Shown here one piece after another: positions 35,777-45,589 of a DNA stretch of 64,000 nucleotides. The translations under genes and the position numbers were made by a program. The stretch is taken from positions 124,001-188,000 of the forward strand of contig NZ_JAUSAR010000188.1 of the NCBI RefSeq assembly GCF_030652515.1, written 5' to 3'. Origin of the DNA: Aquabacterium sp. (GTDB taxonomy: Bacteria; Pseudomonadota; Gammaproteobacteria; Burkholderiales; Burkholderiaceae_C). Each line of letters begins with the position of its first letter. Position 1 is the stretch's first letter. The notes under the pieces are model-generated. The model saw only the letters and a program-made list of their open reading frames with translations. It was not told the origin of the DNA and searched no databases.

Positions 35777-38143
35777 TTGTCTGCCGATTCATTAAATGTG
35801 AAGCCTCGAAAAGAAAAAGCGCAGTTTGTAGTTAACTCTGCGTTGCTTGAAGAACTTGGAGAGCGATTGGTAGGCAAACCAGAAATAGCGCTTGCGGAAT
35901 TGGTAAAGAATTCCTACGACGCAGATGCTAAAGAATGTGCGATTATTCTATCAAGTGATTTTATCCAAGTAAGAGATGATGGTCATGGGATGACGGAGAG
36001 CGAATTTAAGGGAAACTGGATGATGATCAGCTCTCCTGAAAAAGGAAGGCTCAGGTTTTCTAGAAAATATGACCGAAGTATGGCCGGCTCAAAAGGCGTA
36101 GGGCGGTTTTCAGCGCGCTATCTTGGGAATCGCGCAATACTCGAAACCGTGGCCGATGACCCAAGATTAGGGACAAGGACTCGCCTATCTGCTACTTTTG
36201 ATTGGCGAAAAATCAATACGGCAGAATATATAACTAGCGTGGTAATTCCATATACGGTTGAAGAGGTCGACTTTACTGTAGCTTTAGGGACAAAGCTGAC
36301 CATAAATGACTTGCGCCCCGAAGCAAGCCAAATAGCAACAACATCGCTGAAAAGCGATTTAATTAAACTGACTAATCCGGCCGCAGGTTTGGAAAAGCCG
36401 CCATTCAAGTGGAATCGTAAATCTCTAACACCTGATAAGGATCCCGGCTTCTCAGTAAAGTTTGAAAGCGAAGACCCAGACGATTGGGGCTCAGTGGCAG
36501 ATCCTATTCAGAAGGATATTCTGGATGCATACGTAGGGCGGGTGAGATTAACTGTCGACGAGACCGGAAAGCTAGACTTTAAAGTTTTTTGGCGTGGTCA
36601 TGTGAAAGCGTTAGAAGTTGGAAGCTTTCGTATAGATGATATAAATAAACACTTTACCGCTAATTTTCTTCGAAAAAAGGGCGAAAAAAAGCAAAAAAGT
36701 TCGGCTCTCGGTGAATTTAAATATTTACCTGTTGCTACGAAATTAAATTCGCCGGTATTTTTGGATTTAAGATTCTTTCCACAAAGAAAAGGTACTTTTA
36801 CCGATCTGGGCCTAAATGGCAGCGTGGCGAAATCTTGGATAAGAGATAATGCGTCCTTCGCCATTGTCGATAACAATTTCACAATGGCAGCTTACGCCGA
36901 TGCGGGCAGCGACTGGCTAGGGATTGATGCAAGTAAGGCAATTAATGAAAGGTCTTGGCAATCTATCTTCACGGAAGAACTTTATTGCATGGGCCCAGGC
37001 ATTAAGCAAGATACGCAGAAAAATCCTATGTTGGCGCTGCCCCGAGGTTCGCAATTAATAGGAAGGGTGCATATTGCAACAAGAAAGATGAGCGCTGATG
37101 TCGATGGTGAGAGTGGCGCCTGGTTGCAGCCCAATATGGACCGAGAGTCACTGAAGACTAATGAGGCATTCAATCTCCTATGGCACATATCGCGTTTTGC
37201 TGTTGAGCTGTTAGCTCACTTCGATCGAAAGACACGTCTTGAAGCCGAAGAGGAGAAATACGCGAAAGACTCAGCCGAGGCGAAAAACGGGTTGGCAATT
37301 GCAATTAATGAATTGCGAGCCTCGACGCTGATTGAGCCAGACTATAAAGAGAAAGTCGTTGCTCAGTTAGAAGCTGTCGGTGCGAGGTTTGTCGAAGCAC
37401 AGGCCTATGAGAAGGATGCTAGGATTTCACTTGAGTTAATGGCCATGATGGGAGTTATGGCGGGCTTCATGACTCACGAATTCGAAAAAGCAATGCATAC
37501 CCTACAGGCGGCTGCGGCAAGCCTCAGGGATCTCGAAATTCTTGATCCGAAACTGAAGGTTGCCGCAGCAAATGTCGCTCGTCACGAACTTGCGTTAGCC
37601 AATTATCTTGACTATATGAGAGTTTTTGTTGAGCGAGCAAGAGATCCCGTGCCTCAGTCATTTAAAGCAAATGCACAAGTCTCGCTTGCGGTAAAAACTC
37701 TAAATCCAATTGCCAGTTCGCACAATGTATCTATTGAGGTTGTGATAGATAGAAAGTTAGATGGCCCCAAAATGCCGGTGGCTGCATATATTGGAATAGT
37801 CATCAATTTGGTCTCTAACGCTCTTAAAGCATTGGTTCCAAAGATTGGTAAAGAGGGAAGAAATATTCGAATATACGCAACAAATGATTTATTTAATCAT
37901 ATTTTGGTGGTTTCGGATAATGGTGTTGGTATACCGGCATACCTGCGAAATAGAATTTGGGATCCGCTTTTTAGCACGACGCCTGGAAACGATGAGGACA
38001 ATCCACTTGGCACAGGTTTAGGCTTAGGATTAAGTGTGGTCAGCCAAGTAGTGAAAAAAATGAAGGGTAAAATTGAGTTGCTGGATGATGCATCGAATGG
38101 TTTTATGACTTCGTTTAAAGTAACTTTGCCGTTAGATCAATAG
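35777..38143 (+). CDS. double-GHKL protein: MORC/HSP90-like ATPase fused to a histidine-kinase module
   Basis: A 788-residue protein with two ATP-binding Bergerat folds. The N-terminal one has ELVKNSYDADAKE (Asn45), VRDDGHGMTE (67-73) and GSKGVGRFSARYLG (104-117), like MORC/MutL/HSP90-type ATPases. A middle region of about 350 residues is followed by a coiled coil, an H-box-like FMTHEFEKAMHTL with His567, and a second Bergerat fold (Asn681 in INLVSNALKAL, DNGVGI, GTGLGLGLSVV), as in sensor kinases. No membrane segments. The TTG start at 35777 is supported by AAGGA eight bases ahead. It is probably a cytoplasmic, DNA- or phage-sensing phosphodonor for the next gene product; that role is inferred. 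Confidence 0.85.
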   Translation: MSADSLNVKPRKEKAQFVVNSALLEELGERLVGKPEIALAELVKNSYDADAKECAIILSSDFIQVRDDGHGMTESEFKGNWMMISSPEKGRLRFSRKYDRSMAGSKGVGRFSARYLGNRAILETVADDPRLGTRTRLSATFDWRKINTAEYITSVVIPYTVEEVDFTVALGTKLTINDLRPEASQIATTSLKSDLIKLTNPAAGLEKPPFKWNRKSLTPDKDPGFSVKFESEDPDDWGSVADPIQKDILDAYVGRVRLTVDETGKLDFKVFWRGHVKALEVGSFRIDDINKHFTANFLRKKGEKKQKSSALGEFKYLPVATKLNSPVFLDLRFFPQRKGTFTDLGLNGSVAKSWIRDNASFAIVDNNFTMAAYADAGSDWLGIDASKAINERSWQSIFTEELYCMGPGIKQDTQKNPMLALPRGSQLIGRVHIATRKMSADVDGESGAWLQPNMDRESLKTNEAFNLLWHISRFAVELLAHFDRKTRLEAEEEKYAKDSAEAKNGLAIAINELRASTLIEPDYKEKVVAQLEAVGARFVEAQAYEKDARISLELMAMMGVMAGFMTHEFEKAMHTLQAAAASLRDLEILDPKLKVAAANVARHELALANYLDYMRVFVERARDPVPQSFKANAQVSLAVKTLNPIASSHNVSIEVVIDRKLDGPKMPVAAYIGIVINLVSNALKALVPKIGKEGRNIRIYATNDLFNHILVVSDNGVGIPAYLRNRIWDPLFSTTPGNDEDNPLGTGLGLGLSVVSQVVKKMKGKIELLDDASNGFMTSFKVTLPLDQ

Positions 38144-38153
38144 GGGTGGATAA

Positions 38154-39239
38154 ATGCGTTTTTTAATAATCGAAGACGAATCGGATTTCGTTGATTCCAT
38201 AAAGGTGGCAGCGGAATCGCACTCCGACATTGAGATAGTAACTCCTGGCGAAGCAAACTTAAGTGAAAAATTCCAGGATGGAGAGTCTGTCGAGCTACAG
38301 TTGTTTAAGAGGGTTAAAGAAATATGCTCAACAAGAGGAATTGATCTAGTTCTCTTGGATACGGATATATCAAAGTTTCAAAACGGGGCTGGTCATACAC
38401 TATATCGTCATGCGTTGCGGCAGGCCGGGGTGCCCGTATGTCGTTATTCAAAAAAGCAAAGCAATACGCAGGTTTCTCAGCTCAGAGATTTGTATCGACT
38501 TGCCCGAGATGGATCATCAGCAGTTTGGGTTCCTAGTAATTTGGTTCAGAGAAATATGCTTCTCAGCGAACTATTTCCTTGGATGATTGCAGTCGATAGG
38601 GGTTTTAAAGAAATTCGCGAGGCAGTTCGGCTAAATCGATCCGATTATTCTTCAACGGGTGGCGCCATTGGAATACTTGCTAGTATTTTGAAAAAACCAT
38701 CTCTGAATGAAGACCTTCTAGGGTACGGCGGACAGAATTTCTTCTTCTTTTCCCCAGGCGACGACGATTTGGAGCAGAGCCAATATGACGCGGATGCGCA
38801 ATTGGCTGTCACTTTAGGTTATTGGCTGATTAATTATGTTCTCGCATTCCCAGGGCCAATTTTGGACGCTAGGGCTACTGCGGCATTTTTGAATCTAACA
38901 GAAGAAGCATTTTGTAAAATTTCGAGTAATCCAGAATTGGAGAAATGTCGATACCATGGGCCATTTTCGTCTTTGGGTCATTATTATTGGCGTGAAGATG
39001 TTTCAGGGTTGCTATACAAATTTGGCAATGATATTGCGAATTTAGAAGGAATCGATGCGACAAATCTTACAAGGGTTGATCCAGACCCGACCGCGTCGGC
39101 CTTTGTTTGCCTAGTTACTGGCGAGATTATATCCAGCGATGACGCCGCAGTATCACCAGACTGGATACCACCTGGAGCGCAGCTCGCTAGGATTCGGCAA
39201 GATATTTATGACCAACTTGGTCCTCTTCTAAGGGTTTGA
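38154..39239 (+). CDS. receiver-domain protein with unknown C-terminal domain
   Basis: A 361-residue protein starting like a response regulator: FLIIEDES (Glu7, Asp8), GIDLVLLDTDIS (Asp69 as probable phospho-acceptor) and VPVCRYSKKQ near 94-102 in place of the usual lysine strand. A stretch between beta-1 and beta-3 is longer than normal, so the receiver is atypical. The remaining 230 residues lack a recognisable DNA-binding or enzymatic motif (NFFFFSPGDDDLEQSQYDADAQLA, then AFVCLVTGEI). It starts 10 bases after the double-GHKL gene, whose histidine-kinase half is the obvious partner. It could be the system's effector or adaptor. Confidence 0.78.
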   Translation: MRFLIIEDESDFVDSIKVAAESHSDIEIVTPGEANLSEKFQDGESVELQLFKRVKEICSTRGIDLVLLDTDISKFQNGAGHTLYRHALRQAGVPVCRYSKKQSNTQVSQLRDLYRLARDGSSAVWVPSNLVQRNMLLSELFPWMIAVDRGFKEIREAVRLNRSDYSSTGGAIGILASILKKPSLNEDLLGYGGQNFFFFSPGDDDLEQSQYDADAQLAVTLGYWLINYVLAFPGPILDARATAAFLNLTEEAFCKISSNPELEKCRYHGPFSSLGHYYWREDVSGLLYKFGNDIANLEGIDATNLTRVDPDPTASAFVCLVTGEIISSDDAAVSPDWIPPGAQLARIRQDIYDQLGPLLRV

Positions 39240-39242
39240 AAG

Positions 39243-40046
39243 ATGGCCGCAAACTCAAGCCCAATTGCTCTTATGGAGCGCTATTGGAAGGAATGGGAAT
39301 CAAAACTTAGCGTGCTGGTACAAAGCAAATCGGCCAAGTTATATTTTCCAGCCAAACTTAAGCAATCTGATCCAGATCAAGAAAAAAATTGGTATACCGT
39401 TCAACCTGTAACTCCAATTTGCATATATAACGCCCCGCCCAAAGGATCTAGTGGCAAGGGGATAGCGTCCTCTGGGAGAATGGCAATATTTGTTACTGGG
39501 AGTTTTGAATTAACTCCCTTGGAGCGCGGCTTTGAGCTTCATGGTGCCACATGTGAAATAAGTTTTTATCGGATAAAACGCGAGGATGGAGATGGTGTTC
39601 AATTAAAGCTTTTTGATGCAATGCATTTTGACTATGAGAAGGCAAATAATCATACTCCTTTCCATCCTGTTTTTCATGCTCAAAGAGGGCGCTGCCGAAC
39701 TATTACCCATGAATCAGTTAAAGATCTGATGGTGAATTATAGGGTTCCGGGTTCTGAGAAAGTTATCGTGAGCGATGATGAAAAGATTGATTTGGGAACG
39801 CCATATTTTAGACTTCCAACGCCGCAATTGGATATATTCTCTGTTTTTGCGTTGTTGATGGCGGACTTTTTCTGTAATGGCGGAGAATTGAAGGATAATC
39901 CGAGAATTCAAAATATGTTCAGGAGTATTTTGAAACACTTGACTGATGAGAGAAATGCGGTGCGAGAAGGGGCTTCCTCAAGAAGACTTAAGGATAGATT
40001 TGATAGTCATATCTCTGCCGCGCATTGGTATGCAGAGTTTGTCTGA
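39243..40046 (+). CDS. uncharacterised protein, last gene of the methyltransferase-GHKL operon
   Basis: A 267-residue protein of no family I recognise, starting three bases after the receiver gene's stop. It is soluble, with basic and aromatic patches (KLYFPAKLKQ, HFDYEKANNHTPFHPVFHAQRGRCRTI), and ends with a helical segment (NMFRSILKHLTDERNAVREG). The many His/Asp residues between 125 and 160 could bind metal, but no nuclease motif is clear. Its position in the tight operon says it belongs to the same system; as no other nuclease is encoded there, an effector role is possible but unproven. Confidence 0.75.
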   Translation: MAANSSPIALMERYWKEWESKLSVLVQSKSAKLYFPAKLKQSDPDQEKNWYTVQPVTPICIYNAPPKGSSGKGIASSGRMAIFVTGSFELTPLERGFELHGATCEISFYRIKREDGDGVQLKLFDAMHFDYEKANNHTPFHPVFHAQRGRCRTITHESVKDLMVNYRVPGSEKVIVSDDEKIDLGTPYFRLPTPQLDIFSVFALLMADFFCNGGELKDNPRIQNMFRSILKHLTDERNAVREGASSRRLKDRFDSHISAAHWYAEFV

Positions 40047-41181
40047 ACGTAGGGTGAAACGCTACTCTGGCTCGCTTCACTTCTTGGCGGCAGGCTAAAT
40101 TTCTGATCTAAATGAATGAAAGTCAGGGTGAATTACTTTCCAACATTGTTGGTTTGGACGTCAAGGGCAGAGACGCTACGTAGCCCATGCGTCCTGCCAA
40201 GCAGGCGGTCGGTAAAAGAGCTCCTGGTACCGCGCGACACAAAGGCGCCCTTCGCTATGCTGATCCTCAGCGAGAAAAACAAAACTTCATGCAACGCTGG
40301 AAGCGCTGCGCGAGGCCCCAGAGTCATCGACTAACTTGCCGGTCTGCTCAAAGCAACGCCTTGGCTGTCATTCAACTTTGATGAATGGCTGTTCCACGCA
40401 ATATCCCGGCTAGCCAGAGCTACTCAGGGTTCGAATTCGAACTTAGCGAAGAGGAAGGAATTTTGCCTGCTCTTGCCCATCATTGAGACTCTTCTATCGG
40501 ACCAAGGATTCGGTCGGTCAGGTCCGCAGCGCGGGGAAACAGGGCACGTACAGCCTTCAACTGGTCCTCGATAGCCGAAGTGCTGACATCGCGCGCTGAC
40601 GCGATAGTGTTGGACGGGCACCTTCACGCCCATCGCAATGCCACGTCTAGCTCGCTCGCTGAGAGGCCAATCATCTCGTAACGCTGCGGCCACAGCAGTT
40701 CGCCGTCGGACGGCAGTTCGCATTTCAACTGCAGCTCACGGCTGCGTCAGAGTCCGAGTCCCGCGCGGACCAGATGAGCGATATGCAGGGGCAGGTCTCG
40801 ACTCGCTCAGAAGCACCACAAGACGGTGCCGCGCCTGCGCGTCGTGCCCCCACCGGTGGTCGTGCGCCCGCTGCCGGACCCGCCCCATCCGCCAGTGCCC
40901 ATCAACCCGTTGCGCTGAGCAGGCGGCGACCGCAAGCGGTCCGAAACAGGCGGGCAGCATCTTCAGCTGCCGCCAATGAGCCAGCGTACCGGCGCGTGTG
41001 GCGAACGACCAGAGTTCGTCTTCGGCGTCTATGGAAAATGGCAGTCAGAAGCGAGGTGCGAAACCTCATTGCTGGCAAGCTGCTGGACCTGAGTCACTTG
41101 CTCGGTCGGCTAGTCACCGAGTCGAGGGACTTTCACTAATCATGAGACGCATTGACTGGCTTGGATATCGGAAGCTCACCC
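40047..41181. other. 1.1-kb region without a supported gene
   Basis: Only short, overlapping, compositionally odd frames exist here on both strands (for example Arg/Cys/Ser-rich frames in 40638-40979). None has a ribosome-binding site or a recognisable motif. Base composition rises from the AT-rich operon to GC-rich near 40700, suggesting a junction between cargo modules or decayed DNA. Confidence 0.6.
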
Positions 41182-41826
41182 TTAGCGCAGGCGCCCTTTG
41201 CCCAGCAGGTGAAGGCAAAAAAGCACTACCAGCGCTTCCAAGCAATAGCCAAGCGTAGTGATCGGCGTCAAGCCTTTGAGGCCGACGAGCGACGTAGCAT
41301 ACGCAATAGAAGCGATCAAGTGGACTGTAATAAGTGGCAATGCCCATTTGCGCATGAGCGACAACATTGCCACTCCGACGAGCCACAACAAGGGAATCGA
41401 GAAGACCCCCCAAGACATGGTGCCGTTGACAAGACTGTCCCGGGTCAAATCCCAACTTCCCGAGATGATCATGACAAGCGACCCAAGTTGGACCAAGGAC
41501 GCTATTGCGATCAGCGCGACGACCAGCCACTCCCATGTTGCGGGTCGAGTGATTGGCTTCGGCGGCTCAGCTGTTCGTGCCGGTGATGCTTTGACTGCGA
41601 ACTTGGCCAAGCTTGCCAAGGAGCCAGTGGCCCTGTTCTGGAGAAGCTCAGGTTCCGGATTTGAACGTGCCAATTCAATTTCGTTGGCAGTAAGCCCCCG
41701 TGTTGCAAGCTCGGCATGAAGCACAGTTCGCGCGAGCTCAGTCAGCTCCTTGCTCGCGATGAACAACAGCTCCTCTGTCTCCTGCTGTTGATAGTTTTCC
41801 CGGAGGTCACGTTCTGTCGGATTCAT
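41182..41826 (-). CDS. membrane protein, unknown function (first of three in reverse order)
   Basis: From ATG 41826 a 214-residue protein: a soluble helical head (NYQQQETEELLFIASKELTELARTVLHAELATRGLT), which recurs at the start of many uncharacterised membrane proteins, then a linker and about four hydrophobic helices (WLVVALIAIASLVQLGSLVMII, WGVFSIPLLWLVGVAMLSLM, LITVHLIASIAYATSLVG, LGYCLEALVVLFCLHLLG). It overlaps the upstream DUF2628-like gene by 20 bases, so they are co-translated. No function can be assigned. Confidence 0.7.
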   Translation of the reverse strand: MNPTERDLRENYQQQETEELLFIASKELTELARTVLHAELATRGLTANEIELARSNPEPELLQNRATGSLASLAKFAVKASPARTAEPPKPITRPATWEWLVVALIAIASLVQLGSLVMIISGSWDLTRDSLVNGTMSWGVFSIPLLWLVGVAMLSLMRKWALPLITVHLIASIAYATSLVGLKGLTPITTLGYCLEALVVLFCLHLLGKGRLR

Positions 41827-42151
41827 GGACACTTTCAATCGCTGCAATTTGGTAGCCACGCTTGAGCAAGCCATCAAGTCGCCAAGCATTGCCAAACTTG
41901 CCGCACACAAACATGCAGCCGATGTAAAAAATAAGGACGGCTGAGATCAGGCCAGGAATATTGCTGTTCTTGATGAAAAGCTCATCAGTTACCGCCACGC
42001 TAACCCAGGCAATCAGCAGCTGGGCTGCCTTCTGCCAGAGCTGGCGATATAGCGCCCAAAAGCCGCCGAAGAAGAATCCGCCCCAGCAAAAGCCGGTATC
42101 CACAAGGATCAGCTTCCCTTTTGGAGAGATAAGGGCGACGGTGGATGGCAC
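41807..42151 (-). CDS. DUF2628-like small membrane protein
   Basis: A 114-residue protein with the DUF2628 pattern LVDTGFCWGGFFFGGFWALYRQLWQKA followed by two hydrophobic helices. The family is found in many Proteobacteria and its function is unknown. It is the middle gene of a three-gene minus-strand group and overlaps the next gene. Confidence 0.72.
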   Translation of the reverse strand: MPSTVALISPKGKLILVDTGFCWGGFFFGGFWALYRQLWQKAAQLLIAWVSVAVTDELFIKNSNIPGLISAVLIFYIGCMFVCGKFGNAWRLDGLLKRGYQIAAIESVHESDRT

Positions 42152-42205
42152 TACTGGCTACTCAAAGGGCTAGGGCGGCTGCTGCCTTTTGATGGCAGGA
42201 CGGGC

Positions 42206-43021
42206 TCATGTTTGTGGTCCGCCTGTGTTGAGCATGAAACGCAAAAGCTTGCCTTGCGCGCTCTCTGGCAACTTGAAGATCTCGTTGTACATGTAGATGG
42301 CCATTGCGCACACCTTGGTCTTGTCCACCTCAGAAGCGCCTGGATTCTCAAGCATCGAAACGTCTGCGCCAAAGCGGTTGTTCACGAGTGAGGCTATGTA
42401 AGTCAAGGGTTCACGCACGTCAATCTGCCTGGGCGCAGCTTGAGGCGAGATTGCCGAGGTACGAATGACTTCAGCCAAGGCCGCGTAGGTCGCACCTCTC
42501 GTCGTCACGGCCAGTTGAGTAAAGGCCTCGGCAGGCGCGTTGTCTTTGGGGAAAAGAAACTGATAGCAGAGGTCGCCACCTTGACGCTCCAATTCACCTG
42601 CGGACGCAACCACAACTCTGACATATTGAATGGCGGCTTGATCCGAGGCCGATGAGACTTTGGGTAGCACTGAGATCTTGATGCGAGCCCCTACTTCCGA
42701 CATGACCTGCGCATTGGTCGCGCCATGCTGCAATGATTGGCCTGCCGCTTCAATCACAGAGTCGAAGGTCAGGCGATCGTATTTGCGCAGGGCAGAAAAG
42801 GCTGGGTTCTGAGCAAACTCATCCTCGATCGTCAAGGAGGCAAGCATGCCTTGGGCGCGCGGCACAACTGTCCTTTGAAACGCGGCCCATAAGAGCACGA
42901 AGGCCAATCCAAAGATAATCCTTTGGGCAACCACGCCGCCAGCCCGATTCTTGACGGTTAACTTGGCCAAAGATGCGGCTAGACCACCGCAGACAGCGGC
43001 GACCAATACGTGCAACCACAT
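42206..43021 (-). CDS. membrane-anchored protein of unknown function
   Basis: A 271-residue protein with two hydrophobic segments at the N-terminus (LVAAVCGGLAASLAKL and IIFGLAFVLLWAAF) and a soluble domain of about 210 residues with alternating helices and short strands (KYDRLTFDSVIEAAGQSLQHG, LCYQFLFPKD, TYIASLVNNRFGAD). I do not recognise the family. It is first in the minus-strand group with the two smaller membrane proteins, 55 bp upstream of the DUF2628-like gene; the group may be an envelope module. Confidence 0.7.
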   Translation of the reverse strand: MWLHVLVAAVCGGLAASLAKLTVKNRAGGVVAQRIIFGLAFVLLWAAFQRTVVPRAQGMLASLTIEDEFAQNPAFSALRKYDRLTFDSVIEAAGQSLQHGATNAQVMSEVGARIKISVLPKVSSASDQAAIQYVRVVVASAGELERQGGDLCYQFLFPKDNAPAEAFTQLAVTTRGATYAALAEVIRTSAISPQAAPRQIDVREPLTYIASLVNNRFGADVSMLENPGASEVDKTKVCAMAIYMYNEIFKLPESAQGKLLRFMLNTGGPQT

Positions 43022-43214
43022 GTCGTCCCCCTTCGTTGCTCATTGAACATCTGAGCTTGAGCAGGATTTTCGCACAAGGCTCGGCTGTGCTGAGTCATTT
43101 TGACTTTGTCTGTATTCGACTTATTGCTGTCCTTCGGCCCAGAGGCAATGCCGATGCAACGCCGTCAGTAGCTGTGTCGCAGCTATAGTCAGAATTACTA
43201 GGGGGAGGTGTTCA

Positions 43215-45182
43215 ATGGCGAAGCGCAGCTTGGCAATCTTCAATTCGGACCAAGTGAACCGCGCAAAGATGTGCGTTCCGGCGTCTGCCCTGATGGAAGC
43301 AGAGGAAAGCCACGTCGCATACGTGATGAAGCAGGGACTTCCGCGGGGCTTGCCCGTCAACTTTCAGCATGATATGCATCGACTGATTGGTTGGAGCTTG
43401 ACACTGGGGCACTTTATTGACGGATCAATGGTTAGAGTTGTCGGCCTCATCGAGGAGCCTGAGACGGAGGCTGAGTGGTCACGGCTAAGAAGTGTTGGTA
43501 AACGCTTCTGGGAAGACCATCACACGGCAGAAACTGCAGTTCTCCGGATGGAAGTGGAGCAGCGAGTTGATCCAGAAGTATTGGACGAGGCGAGCACAGT
43601 GTTTCTCCGAGTTGAGACCTCTGTGGCAGCCCGCAAGGATTTGGCTGCGAATCTCTACCCAGAGCTGTTTGCCACATCGAGTGAGCACGTCGACAAGGAC
43701 GGATTGACCGATTATCGCTACCTGATCCGGCAGCTGAAGGTTGTCGGTCCCGGCATTTTTCTCGATGAGCGTCGGCAACTTTTGCTATTTGCACATCGGT
43801 TTTTTCGACGAAGTCTCTCGCACCGAAACAAGCTAAATGAGTACTTCTTAACCAGCTTTGCCGATGTGGCCAGGAATGAAAAGACGCGGCCCAGAATTCG
43901 ACTGGATCCTGATCTTGTTGGTCACCCGGGTGACCTCAAAGAACTGCTCGAGTTCGAGTACTGGCACGGGCCTAGGTACTCTGATGACGTCGCGTCGATT
44001 CCGAGCGGGGTGACGGTCCACAAGGCTTCGGAGCAAACGAGAGAGTACGAGGGTGTCGATAAGACTCAGGTCTGGTGGAAGTCGCCAGAGACTCGCACGA
44101 GCGGCGAAGGAGCGAAGAACTATCGAACGCTCGAGATCGAAGAGCTAGTGGATTTGCCTGCGGCGGGATTGCCAGGAGATAGGTATGGATGTCGCTACGC
44201 TCACGCTGAATACTCATTGGATGACACGTGCATCACTCACTTCGACGGTGCCATCCGTGCTTATCTGGCCGAGCCATATCTCACGCGGATTGACCAGAAC
44301 ATTGATCATGCAGGCAAAAATTCCGAATACACAAAGCTCTTTCGCTTCGATGGTGAGCTTCCGATCGACAGTTGGAAGCGGCTGTTAAGCGACTATTTCA
44401 GAGGAAACCCGCTTATTCCGGAGTACCTTGGCGCGCCCTCGGATGAGCTCCCGTATGAAGGGCCGGACAAACGGGCGGTTGAGCCACCGGCGTCAGAATC
44501 TGTGGCCGCTGACGAGCCGTTGGATCCAGTGCTCTCGGCCGAAGAGCCGCTCTGCGTGTTCATTCATCTGGGGCCCGGCCGCCCCCTCGGGGCGTTGGGT
44601 CTAGTGCCTAGGCACGTCAGCCTCCCAGACGGGAAGCACACAGTCGCTGTCATGGAGACTGGGATCGGAGAGGTCGACGAGCTGCTGAGAGCTCGACTTT
44701 CGCTTGCCTCTGTGGCGTCGATGCGCGTTCCGGATGGGCGACTTGAACTGGTAAGACTGCTTTTCGGGGCCTCAGCGGGGTTCCCAGGAACCATGTATCA
44801 GCAGGTACAAGACCTGGCCGAAGCACTGACGAAAGATGTTTCAAAACTTGGGATCGGGAGCATCGCGCTGTCTCTGACCTGGCCTCAAAGTGAAATGCTC
44901 ACCACATTAAGCATGCGAGGGCAGTCCGAGCTGTTGCTCCCCCTTTTATCGAAACTTTTCTCCATCGTGGATGCAACTAAGCCAGCCTCCGATTGGATTG
45001 AGGCGCTGTCTTCAGCTGTGAAAGAGCTATCTCCTTTGGCCAATCGGAACGGCGAGCTAGACGGCGTTCTTGATGGCGTCTTGAGTTTCGGCCGGGGCGA
45101 AGCCGAGGGTGAAGTTATGTACCCTCCCGAATTGACCAAAGAGCTGGTTGAGAAGGGCATCCTTCGGGTGGATTGTTCCTAG
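43215..45182 (+). CDS. 655-residue protein of unknown function
   Basis: A long soluble protein with no motif I recognise. The N-terminal 450 residues are rich in charged and aromatic residues (RLIGWSLTLGHFIDGSMVR, RFFRRSLSHRNKLNEYF, CRYAHAEYSLDDTCITHFDGAIRAYL). A Pro/Glu/Ala-rich linker (470-500) leads to a C-terminal part with beta-like stretches (CVFIHLGPGRPLGALGLVP). The ATG follows GGGGGAGG by seven bases, a strong site, and codon use looks coding throughout. It stands alone between divergent membrane genes and an IS remnant. Confidence 0.75.
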   Translation: MAKRSLAIFNSDQVNRAKMCVPASALMEAEESHVAYVMKQGLPRGLPVNFQHDMHRLIGWSLTLGHFIDGSMVRVVGLIEEPETEAEWSRLRSVGKRFWEDHHTAETAVLRMEVEQRVDPEVLDEASTVFLRVETSVAARKDLAANLYPELFATSSEHVDKDGLTDYRYLIRQLKVVGPGIFLDERRQLLLFAHRFFRRSLSHRNKLNEYFLTSFADVARNEKTRPRIRLDPDLVGHPGDLKELLEFEYWHGPRYSDDVASIPSGVTVHKASEQTREYEGVDKTQVWWKSPETRTSGEGAKNYRTLEIEELVDLPAAGLPGDRYGCRYAHAEYSLDDTCITHFDGAIRAYLAEPYLTRIDQNIDHAGKNSEYTKLFRFDGELPIDSWKRLLSDYFRGNPLIPEYLGAPSDELPYEGPDKRAVEPPASESVAADEPLDPVLSAEEPLCVFIHLGPGRPLGALGLVPRHVSLPDGKHTVAVMETGIGEVDELLRARLSLASVASMRVPDGRLELVRLLFGASAGFPGTMYQQVQDLAEALTKDVSKLGIGSIALSLTWPQSEMLTTLSMRGQSELLLPLLSKLFSIVDATKPASDWIEALSSAVKELSPLANRNGELDGVLDGVLSFGRGEAEGEVMYPPELTKELVEKGILRVDCS

Positions 45183-45589
45183 ATTAACTGTTTGCTTGGG
45201 CCCTATGGAGGCAATCCGCCGCGCGCGACGATGCTTTAGCCTTAAGAGTCCACTCGTCGGCGATCCGTTTCGGCATCGTCAAGTTCCGCTACTTCCGAAC
45301 AGCGGTCTCTTGAAGTTGGCGATCTCAACCGACAGCTGCATGTGAATCCAGTCGCTTGACTGCGCTTCAACCGGCACATCAGCTCGAGCGGGTGTTCCTG
45401 AGTAGAGTTACTGGCTCACGCCGATCCAAAAGCGGCGTCCCGGTTCCGGATTCGAAGTCAAGAAGATAGCATTCAGGAATACCCCGGCACACGCTAGGCA
45501 CGGGAATGACGGGGACTCGGTTCGGTTGAGCAAATATAACAACATAACCGCTTCAGTATCGAGACCTACGAGTTGGTCTCTGGTCTTAG
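45183..45589. other. intergenic stretch before the IS remnant
   Basis: No supported gene. It probably contains scrambled remains of the insertion sequence whose transposase fragment follows. Confidence 0.45.
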
